This document shows positions 41,096 through 50,900 of a DNA stretch of 52,985 nucleotides, piece after piece. Position 1 is the stretch's first letter. Each line of letters begins with the position of its first letter. The notes beneath the pieces are model-generated. The model saw only the letters and a list, made by a program, of their open reading frames with translations. It was not told the DNA's origin and ran no database searches. Position numbers and translations under genes: made by a program. Source of the stretch: a virus; the IMG/VR virus record IMGVR_UViG_3300036790_000826, positions 1-52,985 of that record; one strand, given 5' to 3'.

Positions 41096-41101
41096 TTTAC
41101 C

Positions 41102-41551
41102 ATGAAAACACTGAAGACATTCCTGGCCTCGGGCCTGCTCCTCGCCGCGGTCACCGTCCGCGCTGACAACATCAAGCTGAACTTCGTCCAGCAGACCGGC
41201 GTCCTCCAGGCCCTCCAGGGCCTCGATGGCACCGCGAGGCTCGACAAGGAGAACACCAAGGTCGTCGTCGGCTTCGACTTCGCCGGGTCGACGCGGATCG
41301 CGATCATGAAGGACATAACCGCCCTGCAGGCCGGCCTCCAGACGGTCCGAGAGGCCGAGGCCCATTACATGAAGGGCCACGGCATTGCCGAGGTGAAGAG
41401 CGCCACGCCTGAGCAGCTTGCCGCGATGGACGAGATCGCGAACACCCCGTCGGACGTGACTCTCATCAAGTTCTCGACCGACGACCTGCGTCTCGACTCG
41501 AACGCCATTCCGGGATCCGTCCTGGCGGCGTTGGCGCCCCTAATCAAGTAG
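41102..41551 (+). CDS. Exported hypothetical protein
   Basis: A 149-residue protein with signal peptide (TFLASGLLLAAVTVRA, cleavage near residue 21). The mature part is mixed (NIKLNFVQQTGVLQALQGL; helix with YMKGHGIAEVKSA). Likely periplasmic. The last gene of the exported cassette before the tail chaperone; function unknown. Confidence 0.55.
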   Translation: MKTLKTFLASGLLLAAVTVRADNIKLNFVQQTGVLQALQGLDGTARLDKENTKVVVGFDFAGSTRIAIMKDITALQAGLQTVREAEAHYMKGHGIAEVKSATPEQLAAMDEIANTPSDVTLIKFSTDDLRLDSNAIPGSVLAALAPLIK

Positions 41552-41555
41552 CGCC

Positions 41556-41990
41556 ATGGACCCTCTCGCCGAAGTGCCGCCCCCTACGCTCCGTTTCAAG
41601 AACGGGCAAAGCGAGCTGATTCGCTGGACCGAGCTTGGCATCGCCGAGCGGCACGCGTTCACCAACCTCCTCGCCGAGGGCAGGACTCCCGAGATCGTGC
41701 TCCTCTGCACCAAGCGGAACGCCGCCTGGATGGAGAGCCTCGACTTCGATTCCTACCTGGAGCTCGCCAAATACTTCCTCAAGCGAAATTTTCGCTGGGC
41801 CCTCGCCATCGTGACGCACGATCCGGTGATGGGCCTGAAATGTGGGACGTTGATCCTGGCGATTCAGATATCATCCGGACTTTCGACGAGCTCTGCGCCT
41901 ACGCCCGCCGGTGCGTCGACCGATGGGAAGGAGACGCCTGGCGCGCCTGCGCCAGCGGCTTCTGCGCTGGAGACCAGTCAAAGGTCCTGA
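41556..41990 (+). CDS. Tail assembly chaperone, short frame (gpG-like)
   Basis: A 144-residue protein directly before the tape measure. The first 95 residues are helical (ELIRWTELGIAERHAFTNLL onwards) and the end is Pro/Ala-rich and disordered. In lambda-like phages the gene in this place makes a short and a frameshifted long chaperone. A slippery A-AAT-TTT is in frame at 41786 (codons 77-79), and the -1 frame is open from there to 42157. Confidence 0.65.
   Translation: MDPLAEVPPPTLRFKNGQSELIRWTELGIAERHAFTNLLAEGRTPEIVLLCTKRNAAWMESLDFDSYLELAKYFLKRNFRWALAIVTHDPVMGLKCGTLILAIQISSGLSTSSAPTPAGASTDGKETPGAPAPAASALETSQRS
41786..41792 (+). other. Probable -1 ribosomal frameshift site
   Basis: AAATTTT, read in the zero frame as cgA-AAT-TTT, exactly fits the X-XXY-YYZ rule (AAA, TTT, T). 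The -1 frame after it has no stop and runs into the 41840 reading frame to 42157, giving a 200-residue fusion instead of 144. Its place just before the tape measure is where such shifts are known. Confidence 0.6.
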
Positions 41991-42157
41991 CCCACAGCCC
42001 CAAGGACATCCAACGGTACATCTTCGAGCGAGACCGCTACCATGCACGGCGCCAGCTGGAGCTCATGGAAAGCTGCCTCCTCGGGATGGTCGGCGGAGAC
42101 GACTACAACGCGGCCGCGACAAAGCTAATCGAGATCATCGATGCCGAGCCTGGTTGA
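41792..42157 (+). CDS. Tail assembly chaperone, frameshift extension (gpT-like)
   Basis: The -1 frame from the slippery site encodes 121 residues, with a Cys-containing helical region (FDELCAYARRCVDRWEGDAW) and a final helix with an acidic end. An internal ATG at 41840 could also start a separate 105-residue protein, but the gpG/gpGT analogy favours production as a fusion that binds the tape measure through this extension. The end overlaps the tape-measure start by 17 bp. Confidence 0.6.
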   Translation, partial: SLGPRHRDARSGDGPEMWDVDPGDSDIIRTFDELCAYARRCVDRWEGDAWRACASGFCAGDQSKVLTHSPKDIQRYIFERDRYHARRQLELMESCLLGMVGGDDYNAAATKLIEIIDAEPG

Positions 42158-45100
42158 ACTCATCATCAGCGCCGTGGGGGCCGAAGAGGCCGGCGCGGCC
42201 GTGCAGGGCATTTCGGCCAAGGTTAAGGAGCTGGCATCCTCCCTCAGCGGCGGCGGCCTAAAGAGCACGACCGACTTCTCCGAGAAGCTGGAGGACGTGT
42301 CTGGGGTGATGCGCGACATGGTGTCGCCCGCGCTCTCGGACACGACGAAGCAGCTCCTCGGCCTGGCTGCCGCGTCGCTCTCGGTGGGCGCGGTATATAA
42401 TTCCGTTAAGGACCAGATCAGCCAGGGATCCGACTTCGTCCAGCTCTCTCGCCGGACGGGGGAGAGCGTCAGGGACCTGGTCATCCTGCGCCAGGCGTTC
42501 ACGAATGCCGGGCTCGGCGCCGAATATGTGGGAACGGCCGCGAACCTCCTGGACCGGGTCCTCAGCGGCACGACAGCGAGCGGAAGGCGCACCTCCGAGG
42601 TCTTCGAAGAGCTGCATCTGTCAATCGACAAGATGCGGACCCTCACCTTCACGCAGCAGCTGCAGGAGCTCGGGTCCGCGTTCGCCCGGCTTCCCGACCA
42701 GGCTGCGCGAAGCGGCGCAGCGATGACGCTCTTCGGCCGCTACGCCGGCGGCCAGATGCTGCAGCTCCTGGCCGACACGGATGCCTTCCGCCGGGCCGAG
42801 GCGCAGGCGGGGAGCTATGCGGACCGGATGGCTCGGGACGCGGGTGTTTTCAACGACGTCGCGCTTCGGTTCAACGCCATCAAGGTGAACATCCAGGAGA
42901 TGGCGGCGGCGGCGGCCGAGCAGCTCGTCCCGGCGCTCGATAGCGTGGCAAAGGTCGCCGGAGGAATTAACCTTGCCGGCTTGGGCAGCTTCGCCGGCGC
43001 GGCGGCTCCTGGCATCCTGGGGACCGTCGCCCTCACGATCGCTACAGACCAGGCAGACATGAAGATGGTCCAGCTGGCGGAGCGTTTCGGTCAGAACGTC
43101 GAAGGTAGCCTGCTCGGAGGTGTTATGGGCGCCGCGAGCAAGGTCACCGGGCTGCTCGCGACGGCGCTGCCCTTCGGATTAGCAGCGGTAATCGGCGCCG
43201 AGATCGTGAAGGGGATCCTGATGGCGGACTGGCAGAACACCATGGACAAGATCGACGCCGCCGGCTCGGGCGCCGACACCCTGACGAAGAAGGCCCGGGA
43301 CATCCGGACCGACGACGACCGGCAGGCCGTCCTTGCCATGGCCCAGAAGGAGCTGGCCTCGCAGGTCCAGGCGCAGGCGGACGCTACTAAGGTACCCATG
43401 TTCAGCGGACCCGGTGTGGTGCCTGGAATGGACCCACGCGCGACTGCTGGCGAAGGAAACAGCCTGCTCGCCGACAGCTACGGGGCGACGATCTCGCAGT
43501 TGAAGACGCTCATCAACGAGCTCGCCAGTCCGAAATGGGCGAAGATGACCGAGGAGCAGAACCAGGCTACCGACGCCCTTGCAAAATTCCGCACCGGAAT
43601 TGATGCGGCCGCCACCAGCTTGCCGCAGCTCAGAGAGAAAAACGATCAGCTGCAGGAAAAGGATATGTCACCCACTGACAGGGTGGCGGACCTCACTGCC
43701 CAGCGCACGCAGTTGTACTATCAAAGGGCCGCGCCGCCGCAAAAGGGCGCCAGTGCCGACGAAATCGCGACGGTCGATCAGCAGACCGACAACAAGATCC
43801 TCGACCTAACCCACCAGATCCAGGAGGCGGAAAAGCAGGTCACCGAGGAGAAGAAAAAGCAGGCGGAACTGGATGCTCACCGGCAGATATACGCTCTCCA
43901 AACAAACATGGAGAGGGCGAAGGCCGCCGGGGACCTGGAAGGCGCGCAGGCCCTCAAGGAGCAGATCGACGCGATCCGCAACAGCGTGGAGCTGCAGGGA
44001 GAGGACCTGACATTAGCGAAGCAACGGGCCGCGGCTGAGCATCAGGTATTTGAAGAGCAGCAAGCTCAGATTGCGCAGCGGAAGGCTGCTGAAGCGGCGC
44101 GTCAGGCACTGGAGGTCCAACGCACGGCCCTCGAAAATGAACTCGAAGCTATCCGTAGTCGGCTTGCTCTTTTGGACTCCGACACGAGCAAGACAGAAGC
44201 CCAAAAATGGGCCGACCGAAAGGCTGCGATCGCTGAGGAAATTAAGGATGTGGAGGCGACCATCCAAGCCGAGCAGCTCCTCGCTCAGGCGGCCGCTGCG
44301 AAGGGCGATCAAGTGGCGGCGAACCAGTACTCGGCCGAGGCCGCTAAGAACGGCGAAAAGCTCAGCGGGTTGCAGCATGAGAACGTTCAGCTGGGTCCCG
44401 ACCCGAACAACTGGGTAAAGCAGACCCAGAAATCCATGAACGACCTGCTAAAGTCGCTGGGAACGACCTCGCAGCAGATTGCCCAGTCGATCACGAGCAC
44501 GATCGGGAACGCCTTCAATTCGATCCGGGAGAACATCGTCAGGGCCATCACGGTGACTGGCGACTGGAAGCGGGCGATCAGCCAGATCGGCCTCAGCATC
44601 GAGCAGTCCCTCGTGGGCGCGTTCGTCAACATGGCGGTCCAGTGGGCGGAGAAGCTCGTCATCATGAAGGTGGAGTGGCTCGCGATGCGCCTCGGGATGG
44701 CGGCGGCGGACAAGGGTGTCGCCGCATCGAGCACGGCGGCCCTGGTGCCCCTCGCCCTGGCGACGTCGGCCATCTGGGCGGCGCCGGCGGCCCTGGCCAC
44801 GATCGCGACCTTCGGCGGCGCGGCGGCCGCGGCGCCCATGGAGATCGCGGCCTCGATGGCTGCCAGCCAGGGCCTGGCGCTCGCCTCCTCGGGCGGTTTC
44901 TTTCCCGGAGATCCCACGAAGGCCCGCGGCATCTTCCACGGCGACGAGTTTGTCCTTTCGGCGCCGGCGGTCCGCAACCTGGGCGGCGGGGCGGCCGTGA
45001 CGGCCCTCCACCAGGCGGCGCTGCAGGGCCCGGCCCAGGCCGCCGCGGCTAAGGCCATGACGGGGGGCGGCCGCACGCCGAACATTCACACGTATATCGA

Positions 45101-45188
45101 CAAGGCTGTCTTCATGCGCGCCATCGCGCCGGACGTTGAGGCGATCGCGCACACCGTCTCCATGAAGAACATTCGGCAAAACGCCTGA
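42141..45188 (+). CDS. Tail tape measure protein
   Basis: A 1015-residue protein. Helical N-terminus with a hydrophobic segment, a putative membrane stretch at about residues 335-360 (LLATALPFGLAAVIGAEIVKG), a long charged coiled-coil-like middle (450-760, with repeated EKQVTEEKKKQAELDAHRQ-type heptads) and a hydrophobic C-terminal part with SAIWAAPAALATIATF and GGFFPGDPTKA. It sets tail length and helps DNA entry. Its C-terminus is similar to that of the tape measure at 99-2681. Confidence 0.85.
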   Translation: MPSLVELIISAVGAEEAGAAVQGISAKVKELASSLSGGGLKSTTDFSEKLEDVSGVMRDMVSPALSDTTKQLLGLAAASLSVGAVYNSVKDQISQGSDFVQLSRRTGESVRDLVILRQAFTNAGLGAEYVGTAANLLDRVLSGTTASGRRTSEVFEELHLSIDKMRTLTFTQQLQELGSAFARLPDQAARSGAAMTLFGRYAGGQMLQLLADTDAFRRAEAQAGSYADRMARDAGVFNDVALRFNAIKVNIQEMAAAAAEQLVPALDSVAKVAGGINLAGLGSFAGAAAPGILGTVALTIATDQADMKMVQLAERFGQNVEGSLLGGVMGAASKVTGLLATALPFGLAAVIGAEIVKGILMADWQNTMDKIDAAGSGADTLTKKARDIRTDDDRQAVLAMAQKELASQVQAQADATKVPMFSGPGVVPGMDPRATAGEGNSLLADSYGATISQLKTLINELASPKWAKMTEEQNQATDALAKFRTGIDAAATSLPQLREKNDQLQEKDMSPTDRVADLTAQRTQLYYQRAAPPQKGASADEIATVDQQTDNKILDLTHQIQEAEKQVTEEKKKQAELDAHRQIYALQTNMERAKAAGDLEGAQALKEQIDAIRNSVELQGEDLTLAKQRAAAEHQVFEEQQAQIAQRKAAEAARQALEVQRTALENELEAIRSRLALLDSDTSKTEAQKWADRKAAIAEEIKDVEATIQAEQLLAQAAAAKGDQVAANQYSAEAAKNGEKLSGLQHENVQLGPDPNNWVKQTQKSMNDLLKSLGTTSQQIAQSITSTIGNAFNSIRENIVRAITVTGDWKRAISQIGLSIEQSLVGAFVNMAVQWAEKLVIMKVEWLAMRLGMAAADKGVAASSTAALVPLALATSAIWAAPAALATIATFGGAAAAAPMEIAASMAASQGLALASSGGFFPGDPTKARGIFHGDEFVLSAPAVRNLGGGAAVTALHQAALQGPAQAAAAKAMTGGGRTPNIHTYIDKAVFMRAIAPDVEAIAHTVSMKNIRQNA

Positions 45189-45191
45189 GCC

Positions 45192-47282
45192 ATGATCCCA
45201 GTCGTCGCACTCGGCCAGGACGCCTGGCTCGTGCCCTACAGCCCGAACACCGACGACGCCTGCACGGTGAAGGCGCGGGTCGCCATCCAGGCATCGAGGA
45301 GCCTCACGGCGCGCCAGTCGCGCAGGCCGACGGCGCGGCTCCTGCGCTACCGGATCAGCTGGACGAGCAAGATGCGCCGGGGTGACTACGCCGCGGCCCG
45401 CATCGCGGCCCTCAATTCCCAGGACGAGCCGATCCTGACCCCCTTCTGGCCCGCTGCCAGGCCGGTGGCCGCGGCGGCCGCCATGACGGGCGGCGTCGTG
45501 ATCGCGTGGACGCGGGGCTGGACCGGCTGGGCCATCAGCCCCGTCAGCCTAGTGGGTTTCGACTACTATGCTCCGCTTCTCTGGGGGCGCTTCTCCCAGC
45601 CGCCGAGGATCACCGCGCAGACCAACGAATACGTGACGGCGGAATTCTCGGTGGACGAGGACTCGGGCAGCGCGGCCGCCATCACGCCGCCGGCCGGCGC
45701 CGACACGACCTTTGCGACGCCGGACGGCTACGCGGCCGCCATCTACCCCTACAAGTTCGACCCGGCGGACAACATCAAGCTGGCGCTGCCTGGCTACGAC
45801 GTCAGCCGCACCCAGCTGGGGGCGGGGCGCCAGGAGTCGACGACCTTCTATCCGCAGATCCCTGAAGACACCCTTCAGGTGGCCTACAAGTTCCGCTGCA
45901 GCGCCGATGCAATCGAGCTCCTAAGCTGGTGGCAGCGGCGAGCCGGGGGAGCGGACGCCTTCTGGATACCGTCGACGCAGAGCATCGGGCGCCTGAGCGC
46001 AGACATCGCGGCCGGGATCACGGTCCTCCCGTCGACGTGCGCCATCAATACGCGGGTGGGAGACACCCTCGCGCTCTGCACGACGGGGCAGGCCATGGAG
46101 CTGGGGCGGGTAAATTCGATAGCCGGCGGGACGGTGAAGCTCGCCGCGGCGACCACGGCCGCGCACCCGGCCGCGTGGACGAGCATCTGCCCGGCGGTCC
46201 TCGTTCGCCACACGGACGACGAACTGCAGGTGGACTTCCGGCGCACCTCCGAGGGCGACTGGACGGCGAGCGGCAAAGTCTCATTCCGGGAGGTCGGCGC
46301 CGAGTACACCGTCCCGACGGACGGCGAGACACGCGGCGTCACGATGGGGCGCCAGCCGACCCTCGCCTGGTTCGCACGGGTCGACCTCAATTACCCCGGC
46401 TCAGTCCAGAGCTGGTTTCTGACCGACTGGGAAGGGGGCGCAACGACCCCTGACGCCCAGGTCTGGGAGTACTCGGATTTCGATTTCGGGCAGATCGGCC
46501 AGAACATCAACGGCGACGATGACGCGGCCACGTTCAAGGTGCGCTGGTGGGACGGTTGTCCCTGGGTTAATTGGCTCCCTGGGCAGCTTTCGGCGACGGG
46601 CACGCTCACGGTCCTCAAGGCGACGGTCGCTGCCGACGGCACGGTGGGCGAGCCGGAGCAGGTCTGGTCCGGCCAGCTCTCCACGCCCTCTCCCGAGGGC
46701 GCCATGCTTTCCGTGAAGGTGCTCGGGGCAAACGCGCTGTTTGATCAGAACGCTCCCCAGCAGCTGCAGATCCCGCAATGCTACAAGAAACTCTACGGGG
46801 TGCGCTGCGCGCTCACTCTAGCCAACTGGCAGTTTAGCGCGAAGGTCGGCTCTATCGCCGGCCTAAGCGTCGTCATCAACACGATCGCTGCCTTAGGCTC
46901 ATGCGCACCTGCTGTCATGGTGGGCGGCCTTCCCGCGGGCTTCGGCTTCCAGGACTGGTTCACCCTCGGCTACGTCGAATGGACGAGCGGCGGGAACACG
47001 CTCAGTTCCGAGATCATCGCGTCATCGGCGCTCGCAGGAGGCGCCATCACTCTGACGCTCCAGCGCCCGGTCACCTTTGTGGCGGGTGCCACCATCACCG
47101 TGGTCCCTGGATGCGACCGCACGCGCAGCACCTGTGACGGGTACGACGCTGCGACGAACCCGACAGGAAAATTCAACAACAACCGCGGGAGCACGCTCAA
47201 GTTCGGGGGCTTCGCCGACATGCCGGCGATCAGCCCCAGCTTCATCATCCCGCAGACGACGACAACCCCCGCCAAGAAATGA
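45192..47282 (+). CDS. Distal tail/hub protein (DUF2163/BR0599-type) with four-Cys motif
   Basis: A 696-residue protein. The C-terminal 260 residues match the DUF2163/BR0599 type of tail proteins known from gene transfer agents and D3112-like phages, with the hallmark end CDRTRSTC...FNNNRG and FGGFADMPAI. Four Cys (QCYKKLYGVRC, and GCDRTRSTC) are spaced as in gpL-type tail-tip proteins that bind an iron-sulphur cluster. The N-terminal half is a separate beta-rich domain (LLRYRISWTSKM, LLWGRFSQPPRIT) like distal tail proteins. It thus looks like a fusion of distal tail and hub. Confidence 0.75.
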   Translation: MIPVVALGQDAWLVPYSPNTDDACTVKARVAIQASRSLTARQSRRPTARLLRYRISWTSKMRRGDYAAARIAALNSQDEPILTPFWPAARPVAAAAAMTGGVVIAWTRGWTGWAISPVSLVGFDYYAPLLWGRFSQPPRITAQTNEYVTAEFSVDEDSGSAAAITPPAGADTTFATPDGYAAAIYPYKFDPADNIKLALPGYDVSRTQLGAGRQESTTFYPQIPEDTLQVAYKFRCSADAIELLSWWQRRAGGADAFWIPSTQSIGRLSADIAAGITVLPSTCAINTRVGDTLALCTTGQAMELGRVNSIAGGTVKLAAATTAAHPAAWTSICPAVLVRHTDDELQVDFRRTSEGDWTASGKVSFREVGAEYTVPTDGETRGVTMGRQPTLAWFARVDLNYPGSVQSWFLTDWEGGATTPDAQVWEYSDFDFGQIGQNINGDDDAATFKVRWWDGCPWVNWLPGQLSATGTLTVLKATVAADGTVGEPEQVWSGQLSTPSPEGAMLSVKVLGANALFDQNAPQQLQIPQCYKKLYGVRCALTLANWQFSAKVGSIAGLSVVINTIAALGSCAPAVMVGGLPAGFGFQDWFTLGYVEWTSGGNTLSSEIIASSALAGGAITLTLQRPVTFVAGATITVVPGCDRTRSTCDGYDAATNPTGKFNNNRGSTLKFGGFADMPAISPSFIIPQTTTTPAKK

Positions 47283-47722
47283 TCACTGCAGCCCAGCTCG
47301 ACGCCCTTGACGCCGCCGCCGCCTCGTGGAGGGGGACGCCCTTCTGCGAGGGATCGCCCGTCAGGGGCGCCGGCATCTCCTGCAGCCATCTCGTGGCCGA
47401 GGTTCTCTTCGAGGCCGGCCTCACCCCCCGGATCCCGGTCCCGGACGGCCCGTCGTCTTCTTCGGCGATCCTTTCATCGGAAAGCCTGATCGCGAAATTC
47501 ATCGATGGCACGGGTCTCTTTGTCCGCATGGACGGCTTCCCCCAGGGCGGCGACGTGCTGGGCTTCAGGGTCGGCAATGCCGTCCACCACGCGGCCGTCA
47601 TGCTGCGCGGCGGCCGCCTCGTCCACAGCATCCGCAACCATGGGGTCTGCGTGGCACCGCTCATCCCGGCCGAGTGGGCGCGCCGCATCGAAATCGTCTG
47701 GCGCCTCAAAAGCGTACTATGA
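47279..47722 (+). CDS. NlpC/P60-like tail peptidase
   Basis: A 147-residue protein. The catalytic Cys is Cys35 in GISCSHLVAEVL, the position of DCSGLV in NlpC/P60 proteins, and His104 in AVHHAAVMLRGG. WRGTPFCEG at the N-terminus is also typical. Such tail-tip peptidases (lambda gpK, GTA gp14) open the peptidoglycan during DNA injection. It overlaps both neighbours by 4 bp. Confidence 0.8.
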   Translation: MITAAQLDALDAAAASWRGTPFCEGSPVRGAGISCSHLVAEVLFEAGLTPRIPVPDGPSSSSAILSSESLIAKFIDGTGLFVRMDGFPQGGDVLGFRVGNAVHHAAVMLRGGRLVHSIRNHGVCVAPLIPAEWARRIEIVWRLKSVL

Positions 47723-47904
47723 GCGAGCCCAACAATACGCAGCCGGTCAGCCTTCTGCCCTTCCAGCAGGAGAACGTCGCCTCGAACCAGCAAAACGTCC
47801 CGATCCCGTACCTCGGGGGAGAGCGCCTCATGGCCCTTAAGTGGATCCAGCCGGCCCTCGGTGAAATGACCCAGCAGGCCACGGGCTCTGGGAAAAAAGG
47901 CTAA
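47719..47904 (+). CDS. Small tail-tip-associated protein
   Basis: A 61-residue protein (MSEPNNTQPVSLLPFQQEN), polar, with no membrane span. It overlaps the upstream stop by 4 bp and shares one base with the next start. A small protein before the host-specificity gene is common in D3112-like phages; role unknown. Confidence 0.55.
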   Translation: MSEPNNTQPVSLLPFQQENVASNQQNVPIPYLGGERLMALKWIQPALGEMTQQATGSGKKG

Positions 47905-50900
47905 TGGGCAGCAGCAGCAAAAGCGGGTCCGCCCAGCAGAGCCTCAACTACTACGGCACGATCGCGGGCGCCTTCTGCTGGGGGCCGTTGCAGTGGCTGA
48001 CGGCCGTCGTCTGCAACGGGAACTACGTCTGGCAGTGCTCGCCGTCCGGTCCCCTCGATTTGACGGCTTCAGGGGCTCTGGAGGCCGGCGGCTACGTGGA
48101 CCTGACGGGCGGCATCCTGGATCCCACGCTTATCGCCTCGGGCGGCTTTCTGCATCTCTACGCCGGCTTCCCCAACCAGGGCGCGAGTGCGGCCCTGACC
48201 GGCGATGCCTACCAGGACACCGTTGTCCTGGTCGGCAAGGACATCTTCTTCGGGGAGGATTCGGGCACCGCGCCCAACTTCCAGATCATCGGCGGCCGCT
48301 GCCCGCAGGTGGACACCTCGATCGTCGCGGCCCTGGACAACATCGTCGTCGACCGACAGGTCAATCCGATCGCCTGCCTGGCTGAATTCTTCCTCGATGA
48401 GCGAGGCAAGGGAATGCTGCTCTCCCAGCTGGACCCCGCGAGCTGGCAGGCCTCCGCCCACTGGTGCGCCCAGGACGCCGCTCACCAGGCATTCACATTC
48501 ATCTCGCCCCTCATCACGGAGCAGAGCGCCTTGCGCGACGTCCGCAAGGCCCTCCTGGATCCCATCTCGGGCTACACGCGCTGGCTGCCGAACGGCACGC
48601 TGGGGTGTTTCATTTACGAGTGGGGCACCAATCCCGGCGGCCTCGTGACGGTTGACGCCAGGCACTTCACAAAGGAGCTGAAGGGTGACCTGGCTGACTG
48701 GGTGTCCGTCCCGACAGGCATCGTGGCCTCGTTCACGGACCGGGCCTACGAGTTCCAGACAAACACGGTGCTGGTCCCCAACGAACGGGCGACCCAGATC
48801 CGCGGCGTCGCGGATCCCAGCCAGATCGACCGCCAGCACGTCACAAAGCAGCCCCAGGCGCAGGCTCAGGCCATGGAATACATGAGGCGCCTGTCGATGG
48901 GCCCGGGGACCGCCACGGGTGTTATTCGGGGCTCGCTGATCCCTGGCGTCGTGCCGGGCTCAAAGATCCTCATCAACGTCGACCCGCAGACAGGGGGCGG
49001 CGGCCTGGCGCAGCTGGCCCGGATCGACGGCATGAAGATCGATCGCTCCGACGACGTGGAGCTGGACATCACCTACGACCCGCTGCTCCCCGCGGTAGCC
49101 TATACGCCCGACTGGCCCTCCCCGCTGCCGGAGACGACCTTCCATGCCTCGTCGGCGCCCACGCTGGTCTACCGGCTCGCGATTCCGCTGCCGCCTGGAG
49201 CATTCGACTGGCCCCCGGCGGTGGGCTTCCTGGCGACGAGGCCCTCGATGACGGTGACGGGTTTCAGCGTCTATTTCTCCCAGACGTCGGGAGGCGCCTT
49301 TGCCGAGCTGGGCTCGCAGCTCGGTTTCGCTGTCCGGGCCTCACTGATCACGGCCGTGGGGACCGGCGACGCGACGATGGAGCTGCAGATGCTGGACGGC
49401 GCGAACGGTCCGGACGCCTATCTCGCCGCCAACACCCCCGGCGGCAACACGACGGCCGCCGAAAACAACACCCTCCTGGCGATCCTGGTACAGCTCGACG
49501 GCTCGGGCAGGGTCGCCCTGGACGGAAGCGGCAACCCGATCATGGAGATGGCCTCCATCGTCCAGCGGTCCGCCGTCACGGCCGACACCCACAACTACAC
49601 GGTCCTGCGCGGCCGCTGTGGCCTAGCTGCGCGGGCCTGGGGAGCAGCGACCGCTGCCTGGATAGTCCCGATCGCGAATCTGACGCCCTGGAGGCATTTG
49701 CTCTTCGCAGCCCTGGAAGGGGCGCCTGCGTATTTCAGGCTGCAGGCATTCACTTCCGCCGCCGTCGACGAGACGATCCCGTTGCCCGAGGCCGACGTCG
49801 TGTTCCCGACCCTTGCGCCGCCCACGGCGCTCACAGCCATCACCCCGGGGGGACAGCTGGTAACGCTTGCCTGGGCAGACAGCGTCAACCTGGACGACGG
49901 CCTTGACGAGTATGTCGTCTACCGGGCAACGGCAGGCGCCGGCGGCCCCTTTACCGAGATCGGCCGCACCAGGTCGACGGCCTTCCACGATACCGGGCAG
50001 ACAGGTGGCCTCGTGATAGGCACGCAGTACTGGTACGCCGTCACTGCCCTGGACCTTTCGGACGACGAAAGCGTCCAGTCGAACATCGTCACGGCCACGC
50101 CGACCGGGGTCGCAGCCAACCAGACCCCTCCGCAGAACGCCGGAGCAGCATCGGAGGCGGACGGGGGACATACCATCGTCGCCAGCGACGGGAGCGTCTC
50201 GGCGTCGCTGGACATCCTGGTCCCGGCTCTCCCGGGCGCCGGCGCCGGAACACTGGCCGCCGCCTGGCAAAACCTCCTTTTCAGACGCAACGGGGTTTCG
50301 AGCCAATGGCAGATCGGATCCGGGAATCTTAACAATACCGGCACCGTGACGGTTTCCTTGGACCTCCTGTCCCCCGGCGTGGCCTATGACGTCGCACTGC
50401 AGGCATTCACGAGCTTCGGCATCCCCTCGGCGATAGTAGTCGCGACCAGCTCACCTTTCACAGCGCCCAGCAAGGGCACCTCGGCGCCAGCGCCGGGCGC
50501 CATTAGTTCGCGGGTGCCGACGACGGGCGACGCTGTTCCGCCGGCATTTGAGGGTAGTCAGCTGGTTCCAGCCACGATCATCACGTTTGCCGGCGTCACC
50601 TCGGACAGGAGCCTCATCGGCTACGAATACTACCTGGGTGAGCTGTCTGGGCCGCCAACCACCGGACAGGCCATCAACCCGGTCAATGTCGTTCCAGCCA
50701 CCCCGGACGGAGGCACGGTCGAGATCCCCGTTTATGGGCAGCCTTCGCTTCTCAGCTTGGCTGGATGGGTGCGTACAATCGACAGCACTGGCAACACGAG
50801 CACCTGGACGGGTACGGGCGGCGCCATGGCCTGGACGTTCGGCTACGCGGGCAACATGGGCGCCCAGGATTCAGACGGGGTCGAGGTCAGCGCAGTCCAA

